This document shows, in pieces, positions 51,436-59,993 of a stretch of DNA of 64,000 nucleotides. Each line of letters starts with the position of its first letter. The stretch's first letter is position 1. The notes beneath the pieces were generated by a model. The model was not told the DNA's origin. It ran no database searches and was given only the letters and a program-made list of their open reading frames with translations. This stretch comes from Rhodoplanes sp. Z2-YC6860. Its GTDB lineage: Bacteria > Pseudomonadota > Alphaproteobacteria > Rhizobiales > Xanthobacteraceae. The DNA lies in NCBI RefSeq assembly GCF_001579845.1, contig NZ_CP007440.1:2298001-2362000 (forward strand), in the 5' to 3' direction. Made by a program: the position numbers and the translations under genes.

Positions 51436-52299
51436 CTACAGCTTCGGCGGTGCGCCGAGGTTCCGGCCTTGCAGCGATTTGATGTAGTCGCTGATGAACG
51501 TGTAGTCGGCGATACTGTTCGCCTTCATCCGCTCATTGTCGCCGAGCATAATCTTCATGATGCGGACGTGGTTCGCCGAGACGCCGCGCACGATCTCCGC
51601 CGTCATGACGACATCGCAATCGCCTCGGCGGTTCACTTTCTGAACGTCCTGAAGCGACTGCATCGCCTCGATCTCAGCCCTGCAATCCACCGGACCCGCG
51701 AGCCGCGCGGCGGGCCGCCCCTGATCGAACTGAAAGCTGATTGTGTTACCTGAGATGTGCGGCTGCGTTTTGAACTTGGCCTTCAGCGCATCAATGAGTG
51801 CCGTAACCTGCGGCTGGTCCGCATCCGGATAGTAGACATCACGTTGAATGGCGACGACTTGCTGACCCGACGAAGGTGCGCTCAGGTAAAGCATGATTGT
51901 TTCGCGGATCGGCTCCTTGCCGTTGCCCGGCAACTCCCGGCTCAGCTTGAGAACGGCGACATACGATGCCGTCATCACGCTATGACCCGGAGCCCGCAGA
52001 TCGAAGAGCTTCTTCTGTTCTGTCAAACGCGGCGGCGGTTGCTCCTCGCAGCGGCTCGCGCGGGGATGACAAGGTTCAACTGTAGGAGGCTGGATGCCTT
52101 CTGCGTTCAGCTTCTCCAGCTTGGCCTTGGCTTCCACGTAACGGTCGCCAAGTTCGACGCCGAGAACGTCGGCTTGATCGCGGGGGATGTTCTGCCCCTT
52201 CGGAATGTCGAGTGTCTGCTTCCATTCGATCTGGCTTTGCGCATGAGAAAACTCAGGTGCAGCCAGCAGCAGCGCGGCGGCAATCGTATGTCGATACAT
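51436..52299 (-). CDS. Exported protein of unknown function, 287 residues
   Basis: A 287-residue protein with a signal peptide (about 1-20, ending SHA-QSQ). The mature part starts IEWKQTLDIPKGQNIPRDQA and has two cysteine-containing segments. No family is recognised. Expected in the periplasm. It is convergent with the 132-residue gene, and the candidate recombination sites lie upstream of it. Confidence 0.65.
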   Translation of the reverse strand: MYRHTIAAALLLAAPEFSHAQSQIEWKQTLDIPKGQNIPRDQADVLGVELGDRYVEAKAKLEKLNAEGIQPPTVEPCHPRASRCEEQPPPRLTEQKKLFDLRAPGHSVMTASYVAVLKLSRELPGNGKEPIRETIMLYLSAPSSGQQVVAIQRDVYYPDADQPQVTALIDALKAKFKTQPHISGNTISFQFDQGRPAARLAGPVDCRAEIEAMQSLQDVQKVNRRGDCDVVMTAEIVRGVSANHVRIMKIMLGDNERMKANSIADYTFISDYIKSLQGRNLGAPPKL

Positions 52300-52390
52300 G
52301 ATGTGACCCCTGTTGATGCGACGCGGTCGCCGCGCGGGGCCAGGAATCGAAAAGGCCTCCGGGAATTCCGCGAGGCCTCATGTGTTCGGC

Positions 52391-52418
52391 GTTCAACAGA
52401 ATTGCCTATTCTGTCGCA
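52391..52418. repeat. 28-bp candidate recombinase core site A
   Basis: GTTCAACAGAA, TTGCCT, ATTCTGTCGCA: an 11-6-11 layout with near-inverted arms (ACAGAAT...ATTCTGT). It matches site B at 52522 in the outer 12 left bases and the last 8 right bases. It lies 165 bp before the tyrosine recombinase gene. Confidence 0.55.
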
Positions 52419-52521
52419 TAGCAAGAACTGACTGCGGGATTCGTTGATCCCGAGTCACCTACATGCTAAGAGTTTTATCGGTATGTCGCGCCAAGGGCTT
52501 GGAAACCGGGCGTTTCGGACC

Positions 52522-52549
52522 GTTCAACAGAATAGGCAAGACTGTCGCA
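52522..52549. repeat. 28-bp candidate recombinase core site B
   Basis: GTTCAACAGAA, TAGGCA, AGACTGTCGCA. It has the same length and end sequences as site A, while its middle (ACAGAATAGGCAA) matches site A read on the other strand. It lies 34 bp before the recombinase start codon. Confidence 0.55.
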
Positions 52550-52583
52550 CTTTTCGTCGGCAAGGCCGACGGGAGGCGCGGCA

Positions 52584-53204
52584 ATGCAAAGGGAACTACT
52601 GGCCTGCGGAAGCCTTTATTCCGCATCCGGACAACGAAAATACCTCAATCACGACGAACGCAGACGTTTCATCGCAGCGGCCTTGTCGTGGCCGCACCCG
52701 CGCGTGACCAGCCTTTGCCTCGTCCTTGCCTATACCGGCTGCCGCATCTCGGAAGCTCTCGGTCTGACTGAAGGCTGCATCGAATGGCAGTCGGGGTGCA
52801 TCGCCATCCGGTCGCTGAAGAAACGCAAAAAGCTTGTAGTCGTTCGTCAGGTTCCGGTGCCGCCGCTCTGCACGAAAGCCCTCAAGTCCGCTCACCAACT
52901 ACCGGGTTCCAATCCCGACCAACGGCTCTGGGGCTGGTCGCGCAGTCGCGCTTGGCAGTTAGTGAAAGCGGTCATGCAGAAGGCTCTTATCGCGCCGGGC
53001 ATTCATGCCAGTCCGAAAGGCCTGCGCCATGGTTTTGGGCTTCACGCCGTCAGAAGCGGCGTGCCGCTCAATATGATTCAACGTTGGCTTGGACACGCCA
53101 GCCTTACCACAACTGCGATCTACTTGCAGGCCATGGGCACCGAGGAACACGCAATAGCGATGCGAATGTGGTGCCCAGCCGAGAGGCGTCAGCGCAGCCC
53201 CTGA
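52584..53204 (+). CDS. Tyrosine recombinase (integrase), catalytic-domain type
   Basis: A 206-residue site-specific recombinase that is almost all catalytic domain. The active-site residues are visible: Arg in YTGCRISEAL, Lys in RSLKKRKKL, the box SPKGLRHGFG (second Arg; the first His of the box is Lys), and WLGHASLTTTAIYL with His and the nucleophile Tyr. The core-binding domain is very short, as in XerC/D-like or integron-type minimal recombinases. It starts just after the two 28-bp candidate sites and overlaps the convergent DnaA-type gene by 16 bp. It probably integrates or resolves this element. Confidence 0.88.
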   Translation: MQRELLACGSLYSASGQRKYLNHDERRRFIAAALSWPHPRVTSLCLVLAYTGCRISEALGLTEGCIEWQSGCIAIRSLKKRKKLVVVRQVPVPPLCTKALKSAHQLPGSNPDQRLWGWSRSRAWQLVKAVMQKALIAPGIHASPKGLRHGFGLHAVRSGVPLNMIQRWLGHASLTTTAIYLQAMGTEEHAIAMRMWCPAERRQRSP

Positions 53205-53491
53205 ACTTGCGCCTTCAGCGTCTCGAAGAATTGTGCGCTCTCTTTGCTGTCATCGATCTCATGTGAGCGGCCACGCTCCACCACTCGAACGATCGTGTGG
53301 TCGCGACGGAAATGCTTGCCGATTTCCTCGTAACTGGCTTCCGTGGTCGCGCAGGCGAGATACATGCCCCACGTGCGGGCAGCGTGAACATTCCTTGACC
53401 GCCGTTGCGAGCGGATATCCGCGATGCTGACTCCGAAGTGCTCTCCGGCAACCCGCATTGCCAGATCGACGTGGTTCCGCGTTCTTGGCAT
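53189..53491 (-). CDS. Orphan DnaA domain-IV-like DNA-binding protein
   Basis: A 100-residue protein matching the DNA-binding domain IV of the replication initiator DnaA: SRNVHAARTWGMYLACATTE, then YEEIGKHFRRDHTIV, the DnaA-box recognition signature. No ATPase domain is present. Stand-alone copies occur on mobile elements and may regulate transcription or replication at DnaA-box-like sites. It lies between the recombinase and the small cargo genes. Confidence 0.85.
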   Translation of the reverse strand: MPRTRNHVDLAMRVAGEHFGVSIADIRSQRRSRNVHAARTWGMYLACATTEASYEEIGKHFRRDHTIVRVVERGRSHEIDDSKESAQFFETLKAQVQGLR

Positions 53492-53697
53492 CGGCCTTCT
53501 TCTCCGGTGGACACGGCTCCTTCAGGCCGTCCTTTCACATGGGTTCTAAGCGCGCCCGCCGCTGAAGATCAACAGGCTGCCCGATCCATTCGCGTGCGCT
53601 CCCGTGTTGCCGGTGTGACTTCGCGGACTGTTGGCCCCGCTTTTTTCGTCCCCATAAGGCCGGGCAATCAGGTCCGGTCTCCAAAATGGAGATGAAA

Positions 53698-53901
53698 ATG
53701 ACCGCTACCAAAGAAAACAATCGTCCGACCCACATCGTCTGGCAGGTGCTGGGCGAAGGCGACAAAGCCCGGTGGAACCGCATCGGCGCAGGTTGGCCGA
53801 ACCGCGACGGCAAGGGTTTGAGCTTGAAGTTCGACGCCTTTCCGCTGGATGGCCGCGTTGTCGTGCGCGAGCACGAACAAACCGAAGGAGGTCAGAAATG
53901 A
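53698..53901 (+). CDS. 67-residue element-associated protein
   Basis: A 67-residue protein (MTATKENNRPTHIVWQVLGE, then ARWNRIGAGWPNRDGKGLSL and GRVVVRE). The beta-rich pattern W.RIG.AWPN.DGKG..L is typical of short proteins carried on conjugative elements. GGAG at 53688 fits ATG 53698. It overlaps the next gene by four bases (ATGA). Confidence 0.7.
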   Translation: MTATKENNRPTHIVWQVLGEGDKARWNRIGAGWPNRDGKGLSLKFDAFPLDGRVVVREHEQTEGGQK

Positions 53902-54062
53902 CCTCCGTTTCCGCGCCGAGACGAAAAGACCTTGTGGCCGCTGACGAATTCGAGGCTCGGATCGAGAGAACCTTCGTGAAATCAGAAACGGTCTTCACGC
54001 TCGATGGCGAGATCGTCATGCGCCTTGAAAACGGCAGCATACAGACCAGCGATGAAATCTAG
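53898..54062 (+). CDS. 54-residue protein
   Basis: A 54-residue protein, MTSVSAPRRKDLVAADEFEA then FTLDGEIVMRLENGSI, coupled to the previous gene by a 4-base overlap and preceded by GGAGG. Function unknown. It ends about 35 bp before the convergent membrane-protein gene. Confidence 0.55.
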   Translation: MTSVSAPRRKDLVAADEFEARIERTFVKSETVFTLDGEIVMRLENGSIQTSDEI

Positions 54063-54096
54063 ATCAGATGCGCGGCGGTCAGCCGCGCATCTTGCT

Positions 54097-54642
54097 TCAA
54101 TATCTCGCCTCTACGCGTGGGGCTTGCAGTTCTTCAAGAGCATTCGTCAGTTCAGTTGCGACCTTGTGTGCCAGCTCGAATTTGTAGTCCTTGGACGTGA
54201 GGTGAATGATGTCCCCGTTCCGAAGGTAGAGGACCACCGAGTAAAGCCGCGCGTTCTCGCTCGACGGATCAACGTTTTGCAACATGCCGACCGACTTCAC
54301 CTCTGAAGCCGAGCACGAAAGGCGCGTCCGGCGGATGCGCGGCCACGGCAAGCCGTAGGGGGCTTCAATGGGGCCGCGCTCGTGAAAAATGAATCCGCAC
54401 TGGCCGAGCCTGAAGCGGAAGGCGACATACGCTGCAGGCAGGCACACTGCGGCTGCAACGGCTGCGATCCAGATATCTTTGATCGGGTTGAAAAACGAAT
54501 TGATCGTGAGCGCGAGGCCGAGCCCGCCAAGACCGAGCAGTCCCATCATGACGACCTGTACCTTGGGCCGCGTCGCTTGCCACACATAGCCCGACGCGAT
54601 CAGAGGCCCTCCCGGTCCCTGTCTTCTAATTGGCCCGTTCAT
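54097..54642 (-). CDS. Two-helix membrane protein of the mobilisation operon
   Basis: A 181-residue protein with two membrane helices (about 30-50 and 58-77: VVMMGLLGLGGLGLALTI and IWIAAVAAAVCLPAAYVAF) followed by a soluble part with LYSVVLYLRNGDIIHLTSK. Its ATG shares a base with the stop of the TraG-like gene (TAATG). It is likely to assist the coupling protein, perhaps by anchoring it, since that protein lacks its own N-terminal helices. No family recognised. Confidence 0.7.
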   Translation of the reverse strand: MNGPIRRQGPGGPLIASGYVWQATRPKVQVVMMGLLGLGGLGLALTINSFFNPIKDIWIAAVAAAVCLPAAYVAFRFRLGQCGFIFHERGPIEAPYGLPWPRIRRTRLSCSASEVKSVGMLQNVDPSSENARLYSVVLYLRNGDIIHLTSKDYKFELAHKVATELTNALEELQAPRVEARY

Positions 54643-56072
54643 TATGCCTCCTCCGGGCGGTCAAGACGCTCCATGTAGACTGGCGATTTTCCCGGCACGA
54701 GCAGCATCTGTCTGTTGGTCTGGCGTGCGAAATAATGCGCAATCTCCGTCGGCTCGATGAGCGGCGTCGTGACGTTTTGATCACGACGGCCAGAATCCCC
54801 ATGACCTTGCGCCGAACCGCTTACAAACACGTCATTGGATTCGGTGACGCGGGTGTTGCCGATCATTTTTGAGAGATGCGCGGTCGTGGTCACATCGACG
54901 TTGCCGAATGCCTGAAGCACCCCGGCGTTGCCGATGAACGTTTCCCACGAGTTTGGATAATGCGTCTTCAACTGCGTGAAATCTTGCAACACAGACCAGA
55001 GCCTCACGCCAAACCCAGCCATGAAGCCTGCGGCGTTTTCTATCGACTGAAGATAGCCGAGCGCATTGAACTCCTCCAAGAGGAACAGAACCGGAAATCG
55101 CGGCACCGCCCGGTCTTTTTCGAGCTGAACGAAGGCCAGTTGAAGCACCATGCGCAGCCACCTTGAATGCGTAGCGAGACGGGTCGCCGGGAGACAGAGA
55201 TAGATCGTAACGGGCTTCCGTTTGAGGTCGGAAAGGCGCAGAGGCGATGACGCCAGCGTGCTGGTCAGCGAGCGGGAATCCAGAAAGCGCGTTTGCTCAC
55301 GTGCGGTCGAAATGATCGAGTCGAGTTCTTTGCTTTGCTTGTCGAGGAAGTTGCGGCCTGTCATTGCGATGAGATCGTCAAACCCATCCATCGCCGCCAT
55401 GCGGACGAAGAGATTGTCTTCCGCCGCGTCCTTCGGATCGGCGTTCGCCAGCTTTCCTTCCTTTCCGAGTAGAAGTCTTCGCAGACGGGGCATCGTCCGT
55501 TTGCCGCCAGCGCAGGTCATGTAGAGCGCGAGCCCCGTTATCAGGTTCTTTGCCGAATCCGGCCAGTGGGGATCAGTTTTGCCGGGAATGATGATGGAAT
55601 CGACGACAAGGCCAATATCATCGACGTAGGTCTCGCTGTGGGGATCGAGATCATCCAGCGGGTTATACGAGGTCGATTTCCAGCCGGACGTGCCGAATGG
55701 ATCGAGCACAGCAACAGCGTGGCCCAGCGTTTCCGCACGGTGCCGGGCCGTCTTTCGGGCGAGTTCGCCCTTCGGATCGAGGATAACCGCCGAGCCCGGA
55801 TATCGCAGCAGGTTCGGCACCAGAACCGTGGAAGACTTGCCCGCGCGGGTTCCCGCCACAGTTACGATGTGGCGATCATCGCCGCTGCCGGTGTCGAACG
55901 CCTCCCGGTCGGGATCGCCGAACTCCTGAGCCTCCCATTTACCCAGGACGATCTTTCCCGGACGCCATTTCCATGACGAGTCCAGTTGCCAAGGATGCGT
56001 CCAAAGCCTTTTCGGCAAACCCTCTCGTATCCGTTCGTCGCCGTAGCCGCGCGGAGGAAAAGCTGCCGTCAT
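54642..56072 (-). CDS. TraG/VirD4-type coupling protein
   Basis: A 476-residue type IV coupling ATPase. Walker A is GTRAGKSS (residues 74-81), Walker B lies in FLLEEFNALG, and other TraG blocks such as VILDPKGELA, VLDPFGTSG and YLCLPATRL are present. These proteins recruit the relaxase-DNA complex to a secretion channel. The usual N-terminal membrane helices are absent. ATG at 56072 is chosen because it follows the relaxase stop by 11 bp; upstream codons in the frame overlap the relaxase and are Arg/Ser-rich. Confidence 0.92.
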   Translation of the reverse strand: MTAAFPPRGYGDERIREGLPKRLWTHPWQLDSSWKWRPGKIVLGKWEAQEFGDPDREAFDTGSGDDRHIVTVAGTRAGKSSTVLVPNLLRYPGSAVILDPKGELARKTARHRAETLGHAVAVLDPFGTSGWKSTSYNPLDDLDPHSETYVDDIGLVVDSIIIPGKTDPHWPDSAKNLITGLALYMTCAGGKRTMPRLRRLLLGKEGKLANADPKDAAEDNLFVRMAAMDGFDDLIAMTGRNFLDKQSKELDSIISTAREQTRFLDSRSLTSTLASSPLRLSDLKRKPVTIYLCLPATRLATHSRWLRMVLQLAFVQLEKDRAVPRFPVLFLLEEFNALGYLQSIENAAGFMAGFGVRLWSVLQDFTQLKTHYPNSWETFIGNAGVLQAFGNVDVTTTAHLSKMIGNTRVTESNDVFVSGSAQGHGDSGRRDQNVTTPLIEPTEIAHYFARQTNRQMLLVPGKSPVYMERLDRPEEA

Positions 56073-56083
56073 GATCCAGACTC

Positions 56084-57331
56084 CTACTGAAGGTGAAGCC
56101 CATCCCGCGCGTGAACGCGGTTTGCGTATTTGGTGAAGACCAGCACCTGACGAAGCAACTGCCTGTGCGCAGCCCGGTGGGATTGCTGCAACGCTGCAAT
56201 GCGTTGAACCAAGCCCCTTTTCTCGACGCCTTGTTGCTGTATGAGGGCTTCCTGTTGCGTGCGGTCTCGCACGAAACATTCGAATGCTTCACGTTCGGTC
56301 TGACGGCGAACCGTGAACATTCGTCCCGTCACCAAATCCAGCAGCGCACCAAGGCCGCGCCGGAATCGGCCTGATCGTTCCTTGACTTCTTCCCGTCGGC
56401 GCATTGCCTGCCGATCATTCAGAAGCGCGCGTTCTTTCCGGTGATGAGAGACAAGGATACGCAGCTCTTCCAGCAGCGGCTTGATCTCTTTGGCCTTGGC
56501 GGCGCGATCCTGAGAGAGGATTTCTCCCGCCCGTCCGGTCATCCGCTTTTGGAACGAAGACCGTGCATCTGTAACGGATAGCAGCCGGGAGGCGTCTCCG
56601 AGCCGTTGGCTCAGGTCCTTTGTTTTGACACCGGACCAGCGGGAAATCGGATATACCTCGCCGCGTATATCGACGGCGACAAAGCCGCGCCGATCTCCTT
56701 TGGCGAGAATGTAGCCGTGCGCGTCCAAAGCCGAGCGGAAGCTCGCTAGGTTGTCAGACCGAGCCCACGCATTCTGAAATACCTGTTTGATTTCTCGCGG
56801 GTCGAGGTCGTGGCGTTTGGCCTGTTGCCATTCGGCCAGCGTGAAGTTGAGCGGGCTCTTCCATCCGTTTTCACGGTGCCCCTCCGGTAAATCCCATTCA
56901 TGCTGGAGGTACAGTTCTTTCGACAAGGCGTTCAGCCGGGTTTTGAAGTACGGCAGGTTGATCGCCTTCATCTCCTTGGCGTCGATACGCGACCAGACAA
57001 CATGCGCATGCCTACGCCCGTTCTTTTCATGAAAGACAATCGCGCGAGGCTGACCCGACAGGCCGAGAGCTGCTTCCGCCCTGTCGGCGGCTTCAAGAAA
57101 CGCTTCGACGGGCACGATCTCGTCTTTTGGCGGGTTCAGGCTCAGAGAAAAGACTGGCTGACGGGATCGAGTACCCTTAGACACCGCACTCGCTTCAGCC
57201 ATGGCCCCGACCAGCCCGCTTGAAACGAACCCACGCACCTCGTGAAGCGTGACGTGATGATTGTCCCGATCATTGAGGAGATGCGCGGCGAGCTTGATAG
57301 GCCCGCCGCGTTGGGAACCTTTGAGGATCAT
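56084..57331 (-). CDS. Relaxase / mobilisation nuclease
   Basis: A 415-residue relaxase of the MobA/VirD2 type (PF03432-like). The N-terminal domain shows the three-His metal site IVFHEKNGRRHAHVVWSRID (H101, H108, H110). The nicking tyrosine cannot be assigned with certainty. Middle and C-terminal parts are helical and basic. It would nick the element's oriT and pilot DNA transfer. Its ATG shares a base with the MobC-type stop upstream (TAATG), so the three mobilisation genes are one operon. Confidence 0.9.
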   Translation of the reverse strand: MILKGSQRGGPIKLAAHLLNDRDNHHVTLHEVRGFVSSGLVGAMAEASAVSKGTRSRQPVFSLSLNPPKDEIVPVEAFLEAADRAEAALGLSGQPRAIVFHEKNGRRHAHVVWSRIDAKEMKAINLPYFKTRLNALSKELYLQHEWDLPEGHRENGWKSPLNFTLAEWQQAKRHDLDPREIKQVFQNAWARSDNLASFRSALDAHGYILAKGDRRGFVAVDIRGEVYPISRWSGVKTKDLSQRLGDASRLLSVTDARSSFQKRMTGRAGEILSQDRAAKAKEIKPLLEELRILVSHHRKERALLNDRQAMRRREEVKERSGRFRRGLGALLDLVTGRMFTVRRQTEREAFECFVRDRTQQEALIQQQGVEKRGLVQRIAALQQSHRAAHRQLLRQVLVFTKYANRVHARDGLHLQ

Positions 57332-57768
57332 TACTCTGTCTCGGCAGCCGCGCTGAAAAAGACTTCGGGAAGCGGTGTGCGAGTGAGAGCTTCGCCGACG
57401 ATCTTCATGCCGAGTGCCTGCAAAAGCAGGAGCCGCATCTCAAGAATTTGGGCGCATGCGGCCTGAAGCTCGGATTCGAGTTCCTTCGTTACGGGAAGGC
57501 TGCCTTGGTTGGCGGCTTTGGCGATTTGATTCAGGTTGCTGGAAAGACGCGACTGCCCAAGAACCCCCAGAAGTCTGCCCAGCGGTTCTGCGTCTTTCAG
57601 GGGTTGGCGTACACGGGCGCGGGCATCTTGGGCGTCACCAAGCGCACGTCCGCGAATGAACTGGCTAAGGGGCGTGGACCCTGCCAGCTCCTTCAACCGG
57701 GCCTTTTCGGAATCGGTGAATCGAATCGAAAGAGGGGCTGCTCGTTCAGCGTTTTTGCCTATATCCAT
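57331..57768 (-). CDS. MobC-like relaxosome protein
   Basis: A 145-residue protein, the first gene of the mobilisation operon. The N-terminal part PLSIRFTDSEKARLKELAGS then LSQFIRGRAL is ribbon-helix-helix-like, and RLSSNLNQIAKAANQG is the conserved MobC core. MobC assists the relaxase at oriT by binding or opening DNA. The region upstream is the expected oriT location. Confidence 0.88.
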   Translation of the reverse strand: MDIGKNAERAAPLSIRFTDSEKARLKELAGSTPLSQFIRGRALGDAQDARARVRQPLKDAEPLGRLLGVLGQSRLSSNLNQIAKAANQGSLPVTKELESELQAACAQILEMRLLLLQALGMKIVGEALTRTPLPEVFFSAAAETE

Positions 57769-58037
57769 AGTGGTGCTCGCTAGTATTCAAACCACCGAGC
57801 AGGCCGGGGCCCGACGCTTGTACGTCTTAGGCCGCAAAGGCTTGTGTTTCGGCGGTTTGAGCCCTAGCGCGCAGAAAAGCAGGGTAAGCGGGTTGGCCTC
57901 CGGGCCCACCATGTTTTTGTTAGCGATTTTGGATTTTTCCAAAATCAGCGTTTTCGCCGGCCACAGATTCGACGGCGTTGCTGGGGCGGATTGTGTTCGT
58001 ATCAATATCGGTCAGCGCAGAAGCCGAAAGGGTCACC
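57769..58037. other. Candidate oriT region upstream of mobC
   Basis: About 270 bp without a gene. It contains a perfect 9-bp inverted repeat, GATTTTGGA - TTTT - TCCAAAATC at 57925-57946, in AT-rich sequence within a GC-rich surround. Transfer origins of mobilisable elements often lie beside mobC and hold such hairpins. No nic consensus can be assigned by eye. Confidence 0.4.
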
Positions 58038-58334
58038 ATGCATCGCCTTATCGTTGCGATTTTTGCGATCACTCTGTGGGCCGGGAGCGCACAGGCTCAG
58101 GTCGTGCCAGGAGACTCTCCGAATATGGGCATCGGGGCTGCGGTGTCGAGCTCACGCTCGCGGCCGCTGTTGGGAATATCCAGCCCATCGAGTCAGTACC
58201 GGCCCGGCGACGACAGTAGCTCGAGTAAAAAGGGTGCCGCGAACGCGGCTGGCCGGAAGCGCGCGAACGACCCGTGGGCCAGCATAAGGCCAACGCCAGG
58301 AGCCTCGGCACCAGACAGGCATCGTGTTGAGTAG
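58038..58334 (+). CDS. Secreted Ser/Pro-rich small protein
   Basis: A 98-residue exported protein with a signal peptide (MHRLIVAIFAITLWAGSAQA, then QVVPG) and a low-complexity, Ser/Arg/Pro-rich mature part (SSSRSRPLLGISSPSSQYRP) with a short DPWASIRP element. ATG at 58038 gives the proper signal peptide. No family name known. Confidence 0.6.
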   Translation: MHRLIVAIFAITLWAGSAQAQVVPGDSPNMGIGAAVSSSRSRPLLGISSPSSQYRPGDDSSSSKKGAANAAGRKRANDPWASIRPTPGASAPDRHRVE

Positions 58335-58365
58335 CCGCCGCATCGGCCGGAATTAGTCGCAAAAA

Positions 58366-58533
58366 CTATTGCTTCTGCAGACCTGACGCATTGATCGCCG
58401 TTTCGTACATTGGCAATTCACGTTGAATGACGGCGGCCGTCTCGGCCGGCGTTGTCGTTTTTGCTGTGGTGCCCATTTCGGTAAAGCGCTTGGTGACTGC
58501 GGCATCGCGACCGAACAACGTTGCCCGCTTCAA
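58366..58533 (-). pseudogene. Bug/TctC solute-binding protein, C-terminal remnant
   Basis: Minus-strand codons read FGRDAAVTKRFTEMGTTAKT then TPAETAAVIQRELPMYETAI and SGLQKQ with a stop. This is the C-terminal lobe ending of Bug/TctC-type binding proteins. An in-frame TGA lies directly upstream, so the gene is truncated. It is a second Bug scrap in the window. From 58534 to 58729 nothing else was seen. Confidence 0.65.
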
Positions 58534-58843
58534 CCGTCATTCGCTCCTAGGGAGTGCAATTGGGAAAATCGAGCCGCTTCGGAACTAAAGTGAGTACGTT
58601 AAGGCTGCACCTGCGGTGTAAAAGGCCGATCGATGTTAAGGTCCGAGTCTCGGAACAACCGCGCCCTGCGGAAAACCTTCGCGATCATGGGGCCGACCCC
58701 CAGCGTTTGATGTCGAAGCCGCCACCATCATGGACGCTCAAATTTCCCTGGAATATGATCGGTTCGATGAAATTCGGCGAAATCAAGGGAGTGAGCAAGC
58801 CAACCAATGGCGCGATGCTCACTCAAACAGTTCGAATAACGTC

Positions 58844-59980
58844 ATGACCGATCATGGACACGAGATCGAGCAGTATTACGCGCAATTGCGCAGGCTGCTC
58901 TGGGACACGAGGCGTCTTGATCGCCGCGGTTTCATGGCGGCTCTGGCACGCTCCGCGCTGACAGGTGCATTTGCGGGAATGCTGCCGCGGATCGCCAACG
59001 CCGCCGACCCCGTCACTATCATGAGCTTCGGTGGATCTTACAAAGCCGCAATGATGGAGGCGTTCTGCAAGCCCTTCACCGCAAAGACCGGCGCGCCAGT
59101 GCAATATCAGGAGCCCTATAATTTCTCCCGAATACGTGCGATGCATCAGGCCAAGGCGCAGCAGATCGACGCCACTCTTGCCGTCACCGATCAGGTCACC
59201 TTTGTGGCTGAAGCAAAGATGGCAACGCCCATCGACTGGAACGTGGTCGACCGCAGCGCGCTTTCGCCCGTGCAAGTCTCGTTTCCCAACATGGTCGGCT
59301 TCGTCGTTCAGTCGAATGTGTTCTGCTACAGTCGCAAAAAATGGCCGGGAGACGATCATCCCAATTCATGGGCCGATTTCTGGGATGTGCAGAAGTTTCC
59401 GGGCCGGCGCGCGTTACGGCGCTCCCAGCCGCTCCAGATGATCGAGGCTGCTCTGCTCGCCGATGGCGTCACGGAGAGCGAATTCTATCCGGTTGATATC
59501 GATCGTGCGTTTCGCAAGCTCGACCAGATCAAACCGCACATCAAAACCTGGTGGAACGACAACTCTCAAGCCCAGCAGCTCATGGAGCAGGAGGAGGTCG
59601 ATCTCATCTATATGGCCAACGGCCGCGCCACCCAGTCCATTCTCGAGAACAAGGCGCCGTTCCAGATAGTCTGGAATCAAGCAATCACGGAAGACGGCCG
59701 CTACCAAGGCTGGTTCGTGCCGGTCGGTTGTCCCAATCCGCAAGGCGGCATGAAGTTTCTCGACCTCATCGGGCGGGCCGAAACGCAAGCCGTTTTTGCC
59801 CGCATGATCTACTATTCTCCACAAAACGAAAAAGCCTACGACTTGCTGCCGCCGGACATCACCAAGGAGCTGCCGTTGTCGGCGAAAAACCGAAAGATCG
59901 CTCACATCATGAACTACGAATGGTGGAGCAAGCATTCGGTCCCGGCCCAGCGCCGCTTCGAGTCCTGGCTCCAGGGATAG
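58844..59980 (+). CDS. Tat-exported extracellular solute-binding protein (PotD-like)
   Basis: A 378-residue ABC-type binding protein. A Tat signal is visible (LDRRGFMAALARSALTGAFA, ending ANA-ADP). The mature part starts VTIMSFGGSYKAAMMEAF and follows the PotD/spermidine-type fold, with NSWADFWDVQKFPGRRAL and QQLMEQEEVDLIYMANGR. ATG at 58844 gives a normal signal; an in-frame ATG 114 nt upstream would add 38 residues. A close paralogue is at 63053. No permease genes are in the window, so the transporter partner is unknown. It ends 13 bp before the acyl-CoA synthetase gene. Confidence 0.88.
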   Translation: MTDHGHEIEQYYAQLRRLLWDTRRLDRRGFMAALARSALTGAFAGMLPRIANAADPVTIMSFGGSYKAAMMEAFCKPFTAKTGAPVQYQEPYNFSRIRAMHQAKAQQIDATLAVTDQVTFVAEAKMATPIDWNVVDRSALSPVQVSFPNMVGFVVQSNVFCYSRKKWPGDDHPNSWADFWDVQKFPGRRALRRSQPLQMIEAALLADGVTESEFYPVDIDRAFRKLDQIKPHIKTWWNDNSQAQQLMEQEEVDLIYMANGRATQSILENKAPFQIVWNQAITEDGRYQGWFVPVGCPNPQGGMKFLDLIGRAETQAVFARMIYYSPQNEKAYDLLPPDITKELPLSAKNRKIAHIMNYEWWSKHSVPAQRRFESWLQG

Positions 59981-59993
59981 TGTACTCTGCGCG

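Noticed and set aside
51000-57800. A complete conjugative (ICE) transfer system
   Set aside because: Only coupling protein, relaxase and MobC-like genes are present; no VirB/Trb mating-pair genes were found in the window.
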